This document shows, one piece after another, positions 1-10,083 of a stretch of 64,000 nucleotides of DNA. Each line of letters begins with the position of its first letter. Position 1 is the stretch's first letter. The translations under genes were made by a program, and so were the position numbers. The notes below the pieces were generated by a model. The model made no database searches and was not told the DNA's origin. It saw only the letters and a list, made by a program, of their open reading frames with translations. This stretch comes from Trichodelitschia bisporula (taxonomy: Eukaryota; Ascomycota; Dothideomycetes; Phaeotrichales; Phaeotrichaceae), in the NCBI GenBank assembly GCA_010356995.1, contig ML996692.1:1189933-1253932 (forward strand), in the 5' to 3' direction.

Positions 1-794
1 GTGTAGGGAGCGCAGTTCGTCTACGTGATATGGGGAGGTGTCCATCGCATCCCCCGCGAAGCCCGCTAACGCAGCCGTGGATCGGAACTGAGAAGCAGTA
101 CCGGCAACTATTACTCCAGGCTCAGCCCACTGCCATCCGCCCCGTTACCACCCGGGCCGGGTGAAGGGACCCCGTTCTCGGTTGAGCCGCGTGTGCCCCC
201 CCGGCTCGCTTCGGTTACTGTAGCCGTGGTGATGTAGACACAGGAAGGAGCATCCAGACTTTGGGAAGGGACGGTTGTGCTCTGGAAAGGAGCATACCTG
301 CGTGGGGAAGTGGTGGGGGAGATGATGCAAGGAGCGCTGGAGGACAAGTATATCTTGACGTGAGCGGCCCTGTCACTCTCCTCTCGCTTCTTTTCTTCAC
401 CATCTTTTGCAATGCTTTCACACTGTACTTGTTTCCTTTGCCAGTGCATTCAGCCGTGCCCCCATTAACATGTCCCGTACGTAGCCCGACGTTTGACTCG
501 ACCAGAATCAGCCTTTACCGGGCCATCGGGGATACGCCTACTTGGAGACGCAGGCGCAACGGCTCTGAAGACCGAAGCAATGATGAAGCGACAAACACGA
601 CGACGGCGACGATTCTAAACACTGGACTCCTATATTGGGTATACGCAAAGACAGCAGCAAAGCGACCTCAACCACGCCAGGCCTAACCACTCGCTACAAC
701 GCGACCAACGAAAAGACACTACGCCTCGCTCCCAAGCTCCCAATTCGCAAGTAAAACCACCAGCACCGAGATCTCTGCCTCCTCCGTCCTCCCT
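1..794. other. Left-edge stretch with no supported gene
   Basis: I see no convincing gene. A plus-strand reading frame of 141 codons (261-686) has one hydrophobic stretch but no recognisable domain, and no splice-linked neighbour extends it. It could be the edge of a gene cut off by the window start, or downstream sequence of the minus-strand gene ending at 795. Confidence 0.4.
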
Positions 795-2861
795 TCAACT
801 CATCCCTTTGCCCTCCCAAACCCTCCGCCGTGCAACCTCCAAGGCATCAAGCCACTCCAAGCACTGAAATCCCCCTGCAAACCCAAACTCATGTTCATAA
901 TCTCTCGTACTGACACTGAGCACAGCAACATGCTTCGCCTTCCCCGCACGATGACGCGTCTCTACCGCGGCCGGCGTAACGGCCACACTACTAACATCGA
1001 CTAGCATAATCTAGGTCGTTAGCTTCCCTTCAACCCATCATCTGGAAACTCAACTCACTACACAATAAACCTGATACCTCCTCTTCCCGCCTCCTTGCCT
1101 AGGCAACCCACACAGCACCAACGCCCCACTCAACAGTACTCCATGACACCCACTCCACCGTCCCCCCGCAGTCCGCCACCTCACATCCCCTCTCACCAAA
1201 ACCCCTTGCCTCGGTGCATCCAGTTCCAGCAAGGGAATCATCCGCCGCAAACTCGGCGGGAACATAACTTCTCCAACTACATCACTCATATCCCGCGCGC
1301 CGTACGCGCCTAGCGCCCCGGAGTCTCGCACACCGTCCCACCCCGCCAGCAGTGCTGCTTCTGCACCCCGGACTAGCGCGCGCACCCCGGATCGCGCATT
1401 ATCGACTTCCACCCCAGACCCGGCGACATCAAGCACGGCTAGTAAGGAGCGGATGTGCGCGAGTGGGGCGCGCTGCGCCGCAAGCTGCGCCGCGAGCCGC
1501 GCAAAAGACCCATCCCCGCCAGCCTCCCGCGGTAGCTGGCGCAAGTAGCCCTCGTACGCGGGAGCCAGTGCCGGTGCCGCGGCGGCCAGAACCGAGAGCG
1601 CAGCCGCGCCGTCCGCGGCTACGGTCAGGGGGGCGAGGAGGTACTCGCAGTGCGCGGAGGCAAGGGGCGCGGGCGGGTCGAAGGCACGTTCTAGCATAAG
1701 CAGGCGGTGACGGATGTCCGGGGGAGGTGGGTCAGTAGAGAAGGAAGATGTGATGGGGGCCGGGGCGGAGGAAGCGGTGGGGAGGCGGGAGGCTGCGCCG
1801 AGGACGTATGCTGCTTTTAGGGGAAGGCCTGTACCGCTGTGGCGGGCGGGGGAGGAGGTGCGGCTACTGGCGGGGGAAGTGGGGCGGGAGCTGACTGTGG
1901 TGGGCGGCGGGGAGGAGGGGATGCTGTCGAGATTATTGAGTACCGGCTTGGTGGCGGGTTTGTGCAGCGTCACTGCGCTGGCTTCGGCTTCGAGGGCCGT
2001 GGATACGGTGTCCAGCGCCGAGGGCGCGTCGCGGGCCGAGAACTCAGGGTCCAGACCCGACGGCGCGGGAACGGCATCGGAGGACCGCAACGTAGGCTCT
2101 GGGGTTGCGATCCAGATATCGGGCGTGCGAGGCGGCGGCGAGCGGTTGGTCGCCATGGCGCGCCGGTAGACGGTCGAGCGTAGGATCGTGGTGTCGAAGT
2201 CGAATGCGGCTACTGGAGAGAGGGGAGATTCGGGCGCCGGCTCGCCGACTGACGCCAAAATCTCGACGTCGGGAAAGGAGATGGTGAGGCAGGCGCGCGC
2301 GCGGGTTGAGGCGTGGGTTAGGGCCCCTTGGGCATGAGTGAGGAGTTGCCGTTTTGCGATGGGTGATTCACTATGGGCGTTAGTTGGTGAGGGTGATATG
2401 GTTTGAGGGGAGGGCGCCGGGACACACGCTTCAAGGGCGCCGATGAGGAGACCCAGTGTATTCTGTTGCTCGCGGATTTGCGCGAGCAGCTGGGTCATTA
2501 CCCCGGTTCGCCATGGGCCGGGCACGGCTGCGGCGCCGGCGAGGGTGTAGACTTCGTGCTCGAGGCACGCGTAGGTGATGTGCCCGGCTTGGAAGGCGGC
2601 ATTGAGGGCGGGTGGGAGAGCGGATGTCAGGGCCGGGTCGGCGAGGGCGGAGTGCAGGTCTGCGATGGTGGTGCCGCGGAGAAGGGAGCTCTGTAGTTGG
2701 GCGAGCTGCGCGCCTAGGGCGGTGGTTTCGGCGACGATGTGGGCGGTTGTTTGGTGCGCGGCGGGGGGGAGGGCGGGGGCGAGGGTGCGTAGGGTAAGGG
2801 CTGTGGTTAGGGTGGTGGTGAGGAGGGTGGTTAGGGGGAGGGTTGTTGTTAGAGGGTCCAT
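795..2861 (-). CDS. PH-domain protein, probable RhoGEF-like, with fungal helical N-terminal domain
   Basis: Two exons, 2861-1059 and 1010-795, give 672 aa. The intron has donor GTGAGT, branch GCTAACG and acceptor CTAG. I chose the ATG at 2861 because the frame upstream is low-complexity leader. Residues about 1-140 form Ala/Leu-rich helices like the N-terminal domain of fungal STAND and azaphilone-cluster-like proteins. A Ser/Pro/Thr-rich linker follows to about 390. Residues about 400-545 are helical with an ER...Y...L pattern that could be a diverged Dbl-homology domain. The C-terminus, split by the intron, looks like a pleckstrin-homology domain: strands ending in a helix with the usual Trp (CLEWLDALEVARR). 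By family, DH-PH proteins activate Rho-type GTPases at membranes. The PH end is the firmest part; the DH call is inference. Splicing across the PH domain supports the two-exon model. Confidence 0.6.
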
Positions 2862-3834
2862 TGTTAGGACGATGTGGGAGGGAGGGGAGGCATAAGAGGG
2901 AGGAGAGGAGAGGAGGAGCGGAGGACGGGGAGGGGGAGGGATGAAATGGTGGAGGTGGAGGTGGAGGAGGCTAGAAGATGAGATGTGGTGGAGATAAGGC
3001 TGAGATGCTTGACGTTGGCTGGTTCCGATTGAGATGGAGCAGAGCACGCAAGGCTCTAGTTCTACGATCGATACCACGCCCTCGTGGTGTCTCGGTCCAT
3101 GTTGCTGTCCTTTTGGATTGCAATTCTCCACTGCTGCTTCCTCCACCTCTTCTCCTCCTCCCCCTCCTCCTGCTGCTGCATTGCTGTGCCGCCACGAGTT
3201 TGCGCATAGTTCCCTGTCCACCATAAGCCCTGCATATCAGCCACACAAACGCACACCCCAAACTGGCAAACTCGACGCAGTGTGGAGAGTCATGGCGTAC
3301 AGCACCGTACTGCGTAGAGGCAGCCTGATAAACCCGTAACCTCGGCCTCTTTCTTCTCTCTGCCCGATCTCCAGCAAACTCAGGCATATGAATCTGGAAT
3401 AACGCCTAGTTCTAGTTCTAGTTCTAGGGGACCCCCACATTCCTCACGACGTCAACCGCATGCCCCTAGGAGCTCCTACGGTTGCACCGCCGGGCCCTTC
3501 CCCCACTTTGGTGAAACGGCTCCGGACTGCGAGGGCCGTGCTGAGGTGGCGTTTTGAAGGATCTCTTGGATAATTAGCACGCGCGCCAGTGCGGCGGCCA
3601 GGGCTGATGCGGAGGATTGAGGGCTTGGGGGGGGGGGGGAGAAGTTGTGGCATCCCCTCCAGATCGAAGGCTATGCGGAGAAAGTCAGGTCACCACCGTG
3701 ATAGTCTCTGCTTCTTACTCAGCGAAAGCCCTGGCCAGAGACAGCCATGACTTTATGGGGCAGGACATATCTTTTTTCGCATCGCCTTGAGCCTTTGCGT
3801 ACCTCGTTGGAAAGCAGAGACATGACTACGGAGG
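2862..3834. other. Pyrimidine-rich leader and intergenic DNA
   Basis: On the minus strand this is the CT-rich 5' leader and promoter of the gene starting at 2861; several long open frames here are low-complexity leader only. A run of 13 G lies at 3627-3639. No other gene is supported. Confidence 0.45.
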
Positions 3835-4094
3835 TAAAGTGTAGCGATGAGAATCTATCGTGGAGGTGGATTTTATCACACGGTACGTCAGGTGATGCAT
3901 GAGGCTCGGCTGCGGGGTAAGGTGACCGCGGGGAATTGTTCTACTAGTGCTACCGTATATAAAAGAACCATAGCTCCTCCCACTCTCTACCTGTGCACGA
4001 GTCTTCTTCTCTGCTCAGAATACCAGCAAAGAGAACCCAGCTACGCAAGCGCAAAGATTCCCATGCGCAGTAGGGAGCGGGTACAGCAACCTTT

Positions 4095-4543
4095 TCACCT
4101 ATACTTCGTCCCAGAGTGCGAATGGTCCGGACGGTACTATTATATACCGTAGGAATTAGCTATTTACCCCTATTTCTCAATTCAATATGCATACCTCGAG
4201 ATTATGAAGACAAGCGTAAACCGTCCGAGCCTTCATCCGGTATGCCTCCACCTCGTCGAGCGTGCATTGAACGGCGCTTTGCCAGATCTGCGGAACAAGT
4301 ATGCAAATCCGCAGCGTATTCTATACAATCACCAAGGGCCTCAGTATAACGCGTCCGAGTAGGCTCTTGCGAATCCTCAAGCCAAGTCATCGAATCGGAG
4401 AGCATTGTGAATAATTCCTCGGTCTGGAGCACGAAGTCGTACGGTTTTCTTTCTTTCTCATTTTCCCGGTAAATAATCGTGCGATATATCGCATTGCACG
4501 ATTTATAGAGGTCAGTAATCTGGTCCGAAAGCTCTTCCGGCAT
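4095..4543 (-). pseudogene. Copy A of unknown small tandem family
   Basis: Exon 1 runs from the ATG at 4543 to 4195 and a short terminal exon from 4136 to 4095, with a 58-nt intron (GTATGC...AATAG). The product starts MPEEL and contains the family blocks PYDFVL, LEDSQEP and LHTCSADLAKRRS. After RRS the frame must shift to reach the conserved CTLDE segment and the splice donor, so this copy looks broken, although it is the longest open one. No signal peptide, membrane segment or known domain is seen. I do not recognise the family. Confidence 0.4.
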
Positions 4544-4892
4544 GATAGCGATGGGTGCGTACGGTAGTACGGTGGGTAAAGTGTGAAGATGAGAATCTAT
4601 CGTGGAGGTGGGTTTTATCGCACGGTACGTTTGGTGATGTCATGAGGCTGAGCTGCGGGGTTCTGCGGTGAGGTTGCACAGGAACGACCAGTACTACGGT
4701 ACGGAGTGCACAACGGCATACAGAAAGGAGATAACTCCTCCTACCCTCTATTTGTGCACGAGTCTCTCCTCAGCATCATAAGAGGCGAATAAACAGGACC
4801 AAGCCACGCAAGCAGCGTGAAGATTCCCATGCCATGCGCAACGGGACCGAGCGCGGCGACCCTTTCACCTAGAACTACCCGTAGCCCTTTGC

Positions 4893-5180
4893 CTAAGGGT
4901 GCGAAGGGTACCGAGGGCGAAGGGCTTCCTATAACATATACCGTAGCAATTAGCTACATATTCACCCCAGATTTCTCAATTGAATAGGTATACCTCGAGA
5001 TCATTAAGCCAAGGTTGAAACCCAGCAGCTATCGCGTGCCATGCCCGCAACTCGTAGTTCGAACATGAAATGAGTTTAGCCAGATCTGTGGTAAACGTAT
5101 GAAGCCATGCAGCGCTCGTTACACACCCGGTGAGGCGCGGAGCGAAAATCTTCCAGGTAGGATCTTGCGGGTCCTTGAGC
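4893..5180 (-). pseudogene. Copy B of unknown small tandem family (3' part)
   Basis: Only the 3' half of exon 1 is readable (to 4994). It holds the blocks QDPTW, RLTGCV, LHTFTTDLAKL and NDLE, then a GTATAC donor, a TTATAG acceptor and a short terminal exon 4928-4893. The half of the protein upstream of about 5180 no longer aligns with copies A and D. The readable half has no stop, which suggests purifying selection persisted until relatively late in this copy. Confidence 0.35.
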
Positions 5181-5315
5181 TCCTGCGAGTCTTAAGACGC
5201 GGAACTCAGAGAGTCCCGGGGCCCGCGGGCACAAGTACAAACCATACCCAGCACCTCCTGCTGCTATCCCCAACAATACTTCCCCAAGGCCCACTGGTGC
5301 CTACCGCCTACCATG

Positions 5316-5900
5316 TCAAGGTAGGCTCCTTCTAGAACTAGCCATTCTGGCCCTTGCGCCACGATGCAAGAGTTTAGAACCATCATACAACGCTCCGAAG
5401 GTACGCCACGAAGGGAGCGGGGGAAACCCAGGTCTTTCGGCGAACGCCTACAACATACCGTAGGTATTAGCCATGTGCCCATCTTTCTTAATGAAATAGG
5501 TATACCTCGAGATCAGGAAGAGGGCTGGTAAGCTTGCCAACCATCGGCAACCATATACACGTCTCGTCGAGCGTACACGAACCGCGTGTGGCGGGATCCA
5601 CCGTATAAGTATGAAGCCCCTCCGCCTTCTTTATACATTCAGTGACGTGCGGAGCGAAAGTCTTCCGAGCCTCTCGCGAATCTTCATTCCATTCGCGAGT
5701 TACTCGCACGGTGCGAATGGCTTTGACGGGACGTAAGAGCCGATCCAGCAGGCGGGGACAGAATTCAGGGGGGGTCCACGAAGTCGGACAGCATCTTGAG
5801 TATTTCCTCGATCTTGAGCACAAAATCGTATGGTTGCTTCTGGCGGGAGTTTACCGCGCCGCGTATTTTGTAAGCAAGCGCATAGCAGTTCTGAGCTAGA
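5316..5900 (-). pseudogene. Copy C of unknown small tandem family
   Basis: The family block PYDFVLKIEEIL is present near 5805, then a stop interrupts. The 3' half resumes with TECIKK, LHTYTVDP, SCTLDE and PDLE up to 5506, followed by a GTATAC donor and a TTGTAG acceptor. The possible terminal exon is longer than in A and B and ends at 5316. The start region abuts copy D with almost no spacer, as if the intervening DNA was deleted. Confidence 0.35.
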
Positions 5901-5925
5901 CTCTCAATCAGAAGGGCATACGTAC

Positions 5926-6274
5926 CTTAAGTAAGAAAACTTCGAACGAAGGCCTAGCACCCAGTCTCTTCCATATCCCCAGCTCGCCCAAGGTACATGA
6001 ACGGCGTTTGGCCAGATCCACGGTACAAGTATAAAGGTTCGCGGTATGCCTCACACAATTGGTAAGGCGAGCAATGTAGAAATTCAAAGTAGGCTCTTGC
6101 AAATCTTCAAGCGCAAGCGTGAAATCGACGAGCACCGTGAATATTTGCTCCATCTCGAGCACATAGTCGTACGGTTGCTTCTTCTCAAAGTATACTTTCG
6201 CGTCTGCCGTGTGATAAAGCCCAAAAGCACCACTCAGCGAGTTCCACAATCCGCTCTGTAAGCTCTTCCGACAT
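5926..6274 (-). pseudogene. Copy D of unknown small tandem family
   Basis: The start matches copy A (MSEELTERI at 6274 against MPEELSDQI). One frame change is needed before PYDYVLEMEQIF. The rest is open through ALEDLQEPT, RLTNCV, LYTCTVDLAKRRSCTL and FEVFLLK to a GTACGT donor at 5925. It is the best-preserved exon 1 after copy A. Two short direct repeats (gggtaacgatgagagatgcaaag type) lie just upstream at about 6301-6345. Confidence 0.4.
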
Positions 6275-6365
6275 GAAGGATGGCGATGAATTCGTAGCAA
6301 AGGGTAACGATGAGAGATGCAAAGGGTAACGATGAGAGATGCAAAGTTGAGGTGCGTTTATCGTA

Positions 6366-7114
6366 TGTCTGGTGCTACTGTAGTATGAGGCCCCGGAGGC
6401 TTAGCGGGGCTCTAACACTGCCACACTCCCTCAATCCTCGCGTTCCAGACCAATGGCGCCACTCCGGGGCGCGGATGCGCGCGACGATCCGCGGGTGCTC
6501 GTGCGCGGGGGAGCGGGAGCGTGAGCTTACCCCAACGTCCTCATCGTAGTCCACATGGTCGCTTGCTCCCGTTCGGCTGGCCTGCCGCTTTCTTTCCCAC
6601 ACAGTACACTTAGTATATAGAAGATACTGACGCCGTCGATACCCGCCCGGTACCTACCCTCGAGATCCTCCCTCCCCGTCGACCTTTCAAGGAAACTGTA
6701 ACCGGGATTTTTTCAGCCTTCTCCGTTATCCGTGTTTGAGGTCGCCGGCCTGCGGACCCGGTTCGGCCATTTGCCCGCCTGGGCACTGCACCGCGATACG
6801 GCACACCGGTCCAATCTGCAGTGTCGGGCTACGCCGTGCGTCGTCGCTGCCTGCCTGCCCTGAGTCGGCGTGCATGGCATGGCGAGGCATGGCGAGTGCA
6901 GCCAAGCGGTCGTCGGGGTTCGTGGGACAGTATCGTGGGACAGTATCGTGGCGCAAGCACCACGAACTTCAATGGCATGCAATGCAAGCAGTTCCGTTCG
7001 AAAACACAAGCCCAGGGAAACACCCCACGCATCATCGCTATTTTTGTCAAAGTAAACACACATCATACCGACGTCTTTGCACACCACACCCCCCTCCCAT
7101 CCCCCAAACCACAC
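6366..7114. other. Intergenic DNA without a supported gene
   Basis: No gene is seen. A short direct repeat (gggacagtatcgt, twice in tandem, about 6924-6951) and C-rich sequence near 7080-7140 are the only structures. The right end is the 3' side of the MBP1-like gene. Confidence 0.4.
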
Positions 7115-9679
7115 TCACACAACCCCCTCCACCCTCCTCAAAAACTCCCTCACCCTACCAACATCATGCTCCCCCTCACTCTCCACCGCCAAAACAAGCT
7201 GCCAAATAACCCCATCAACATGCTCCTCCGGCACCCCCGTACACAACGCAATAACCTTGCGATACTTCCCCTCCAACTCGCTATCCCTCGCCCTTAACGT
7301 GGTCAAATGCGCCGCGAGCCGCGAGTTCAGCGCATTGTACCCAAACACCCACGCTTGGAGCTGCGCCGGGTTCTGCGCGCCCTCCTCCGGGGCCGCGAAC
7401 TCGGCGTCCGCATCGCCGATGCGCAATGGCGGACCGGGGGATGGACGCGCGCGCTCGCTCATTTCGCCGATTGCGCGGCGCAGGTTGGCGAGCTTCTGTT
7501 TGCGCTCCGAGCGCCGCCGGAGCTGGGATTGGAGTTTTTCGACTTGTTGCGACAGGGCCTTTTGCTGTGCTGATAGCTCGCGGATCTGGTGCGTGTGCCC
7601 GTCGATGCGGTCTTGGATAAGACGCATTTCGGCGCTGAATTGCGAGTGCGTCTCGGTAAGTGATGACGTAAGAGCTGCTTGCGTTAGCATCGTGTATATA
7701 GCAAATAGGTAAGGGGCAAACCCACAAGGCACCATCTCGCGACTCGTCTCCTCAACCTTACTCGCCGTCCTTTGCCTCCCAGGACTATCCACATGCACCG
7801 CCCCCCGATTCCCTTCATTCTCCGCCTCGCCCCCGACGCCAAAATCCACCGGCCGCAGTCCCTTATAATTCGGTATGTTTGGGTCGGCCTGAACTTCCAG
7901 CAGCTGCTGTATGATACTCCGGTTCCCGATCCGCGCCACCAGGTTCAGCGCCGTGTTGCCCGCCATGTCGCGCGCGTTCACCATCTCGCTCATGAACCGC
8001 ATCAAGCCAATCGGCTTCGCCATCGCGCTGTCGCTGCCAGCTCCGCCCGCGATCTGCGACGAAGGCGCGCTGTTGCTGCGGACGAGGAACTCGAGGAGGG
8101 CTTCCAGGTAGTATTTCGACGAGGCGGCGCGGCCCTTGATCCCGCAGGCTACGGCGATGTGGTGCAGGATGGTCCGGCCCTTGGCGTCGCGCACTTCGAT
8201 CAGTGGTGCTAGGATCTCGAGGAGTTCCGGGAAACAGCTGTGGTCGAGGTTGTTGTTGACCGTCACGGCGGACATGAGCGGTGTTTCGCCCGCGATGTTA
8301 CCGCGGAAGATGCTCGCGCCCTTGGAAATAAGCAGCCGCATCAGCGGCACGCGCGCGAGCGTCGCCGCCCAGTGCAGCGCCGTGTTCGCAGACTGGTCGA
8401 GCGGGATATCCAGCTCCGCACCAGAGAGCTGCAGGATAGCAGCATGGGTCGAATAATCCGTCCGCGCGATATCCGAAAACAAATCCAGAATAAGCGCCTG
8501 CTTCTCCTCCGTGCGCTTATCCCCCGGATGTGGCAGCGGCGGCAACGCACTCGGCACCTCGCCATCCGCCGTCGCCAAATGCTGGTAATGCGCCGCCTGA
8601 TGGTAGATAAACGAGTCTGCGGCCTCGGTCGGCGTCCCGTCGCGCCCGTCCATACCGTTCACCTGCGAGAAAGATCCACCGGGACTGCCCTGCCGCAGCC
8701 GCTTGCGCGGCGGCTCAGCCGCCTCGTCCACCAGCCCGCTCACCGCGTACCCCGCGTCGCTGGCCCCGCCGAAGCTACGCTCCGATGCCATGCTCGTCAT
8801 GCTCTGGAAGGACTCCTGCGTGCCCATGAGGGACTGCTGGCTCGAGCGCGGGGGGCCGGGCATGCGGCGCTGGGCGCTGCTAGGGCGGGGTGCGGGGGAG
8901 TTGAGGCGCGCGGCTTTATTCATTGCGGCGAGGGCGTTGGACGCAGTCGACGAGATGTTGGAGAAAAACGTCCCGGCCGAGCCCTGGTTTGGCCGGCCGT
9001 CGAGGGTCTGGGTGTAGAAGCGTTTGCGATTTGCGGCCATGGCTTGCTCCTTCGTCGGGGTGTCGACGCCGTGGCCCGGCTGGCCGCTGCCGTCGGCACT
9101 CATGTCGTAGTCCAGAAGTGGCCGGAGGATTTCCTCGACGCCGTACTGGCGGCAGAATTCGCGGCCGCGGCGGTAGTTGATCCACGTCCCTTGGTACTTG
9201 CCGTAACCGCCTTGCACCTTTTCGTGCTCGCCCGTCAGAATCTCTTTCTCCAGCACCTTGGTTCGCTTCCCCTTGTCCACACCTGCGACCTTGAGAATCT
9301 GTGTTGCGTTGAGCCAGGAGTCAGAGCGCCGGCGCATGACTGCGATGCCGTTGACCTCCATCTCGTAGACCGAGACGCCGGAGTAAAGCGCGGTGTAGAT
9401 CTGCGGGCTCTGGCTCATGGGGTGCGGCACCTGGCCGTTGACGTCGTAGCGGTAGTTCATCTGCTGTTGTTGCTGTTGTTGCTGTTGTTGCTGCTGCTGC
9501 TGCGGCTGAGCGTACATGACCTGACCCGGCTGGCTCGAAAACGAGGGCGCGCGCCCGTCAAAGCTGTGCATCTGCATGTTCGTCGGGGTTTGCATGCGCT
9601 CGATGTTCGAATTATTGCTGCTAGTGCGCGAAAATGGCGGCGGGGGTATTTGCATGCTATTGTCGATCACGGCCGACAT
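7115..9679 (-). CDS. MBP1: APSES/KilA-N transcription factor with ankyrin repeats, Mbp1-like (MBF DNA-binding subunit)
   Basis: Mbp1/Res-type proteins bind MCB sites (ACGCGT) as the DNA-binding part of MBF and drive G1/S genes in the nucleus. Starting at the ATG at 9679, the protein is about 837 aa. Residues about 95-200 are the KilA-N/APSES domain (YSGVSVYEM, RRRSDSWLNATQILK, GTWINYRRGREFC). A 14-Gln tract precedes it at about 58-73. Ankyrin repeats lie near 460-640 (TALHWAA, GETPLM, GRTILHHIA, GNTALNLVA), then a coiled coil and a conserved C-terminal helix. A 51-nt intron with canonical signals (GTGGGT...GCTAACG...CAG, 7675-7725) keeps the frame, so both spliced and retained forms are open. 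An in-frame upstream start at 10024 exists but that segment is not domain-like. It is divergently transcribed from the LYR gene at 10084. Confidence 0.85.
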   Translation of the reverse strand: MSAVIDNSMQIPPPPFSRTSSNNSNIERMQTPTNMQMHSFDGRAPSFSSQPGQVMYAQPQQQQQQQQQQQQQQMNYRYDVNGQVPHPMSQSPQIYTALYSGVSVYEMEVNGIAVMRRRSDSWLNATQILKVAGVDKGKRTKVLEKEILTGEHEKVQGGYGKYQGTWINYRRGREFCRQYGVEEILRPLLDYDMSADGSGQPGHGVDTPTKEQAMAANRKRFYTQTLDGRPNQGSAGTFFSNISSTASNALAAMNKAARLNSPAPRPSSAQRRMPGPPRSSQQSLMGTQESFQSMTSMASERSFGGASDAGYAVSGLVDEAAEPPRKRLRQGSPGGSFSQVNGMDGRDGTPTEAADSFIYHQAAHYQHLATADGEVPSALPPLPHPGDKRTEEKQALILDLFSDIARTDYSTHAAILQLSGAELDIPLDQSANTALHWAATLARVPLMRLLISKGASIFRGNIAGETPLMSAVTVNNNLDHSCFPELLEILAPLIEVRDAKGRTILHHIAVACGIKGRAASSKYYLEALLEFLVRSNSAPSSQIAGGAGSDSAMAKPIGLMRFMSEMVNARDMAGNTALNLVARIGNRSIIQQLLEVQADPNIPNYKGLRPVDFGVGGEAENEGNRGAVHVDSPGRQRTASKVEETSREMVPCGFAPYLFAIYTMLTQAALTSSLTETHSQFSAEMRLIQDRIDGHTHQIRELSAQQKALSQQVEKLQSQLRRRSERKQKLANLRRAIGEMSERARPSPGPPLRIGDADAEFAAPEEGAQNPAQLQAWVFGYNALNSRLAAHLTTLRARDSELEGKYRKVIALCTGVPEEHVDGVIWQLVLAVESEGEHDVGRVREFLRRVEGVV

Positions 9680-9974
9680 TGGTGTCGCGTTGCGGGTGTG
9701 CGTGGGGGTTGTTGAGACGGCGTGCGAATGGGTCACGGATTGCGCATTCGACGCGCCTTCGGCTGTTTGCTGTATGTGGGGTTCGAGGACCGAGGTGTTG
9801 CAGCGCGATCTCGACGGCGCGATAACTTGTCGCGCGAGGGTAGCGATGATTCGCACGTTATAGCGGCCGTTTGGTGTGTGGTGGTGGTCCTTGGTGGAGT
9901 AGGGGGAGGTTGGCGGCAGTGCGATGGGGCGGATTCGCGTAGAGTTCAACACGGCCAACGAGAGTAGTAAGGGA

Positions 9975-9980
9975 ACGCGT
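9975..9980. promoter_or_regulatory. MCB-like site (ACGCGT) between the MBP1-like and LYR genes
   Basis: A perfect ACGCGT lies in the 404-bp divergent promoter, about 300 bp upstream of the MBP1-like start and 104 bp upstream of the LYR gene start. MCB is the known target of Mbp1-type factors, so autoregulation is possible. A hexamer can occur by chance in GC-rich DNA. Confidence 0.3.
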
Positions 9981-10083
9981 GAGATTATCCCAGCCTTGGC
10001 GTGTTCAACCCCACGAACCCCCACTGCCCATCACTTTCCACCACTTCCATCCCATATCATATGCATCCCTATGCATCTCCCCA

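Larger units (their letters stand above)
3835..6365 (-). repeat. Tandem array of about four diverged copies of a gene-bearing unit
   Basis: A unit of roughly 0.4-0.75 kb is repeated head to tail. The upstream part (gagaatctatcgtggaggtg) occurs at about 3849 and 4591, followed in both by a TTTTATC-CACGGTACGT block. A gene-like segment on the minus strand occurs four times (4095-4543, 4893-5180, 5316-5900, 5926-6274). Each ends exon 1 near CTCGAG followed by a GTATRC or GTACGT donor. Where an acceptor can be read (three copies), it is an RTWRTAG-type site 58-70 nt on. Copies have diverged strongly and carry different lesions, so the duplications are old. No transposon ends or transposase are visible. 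See the four copy entries. Confidence 0.65.

Noticed and set aside
261-686. 141-codon plus-strand frame with a hydrophobic segment
   Set aside because: No domain, no signal-peptide layout at its start, and no splice-linked partner; cannot be separated from chance at the window edge.
3835-6365. Transposon or CRISPR-like array
   Set aside because: Units are gene-bearing, unequal in length and lack terminal inverted repeats, transposase or short regular spacers.
8240-9715. Plus-strand open frame of 491 codons
   Set aside because: It lies wholly antisense to the MBP1-like gene, whose domains are unmistakable. Its Leu/Arg/His-rich product follows from the codon use of the other strand.
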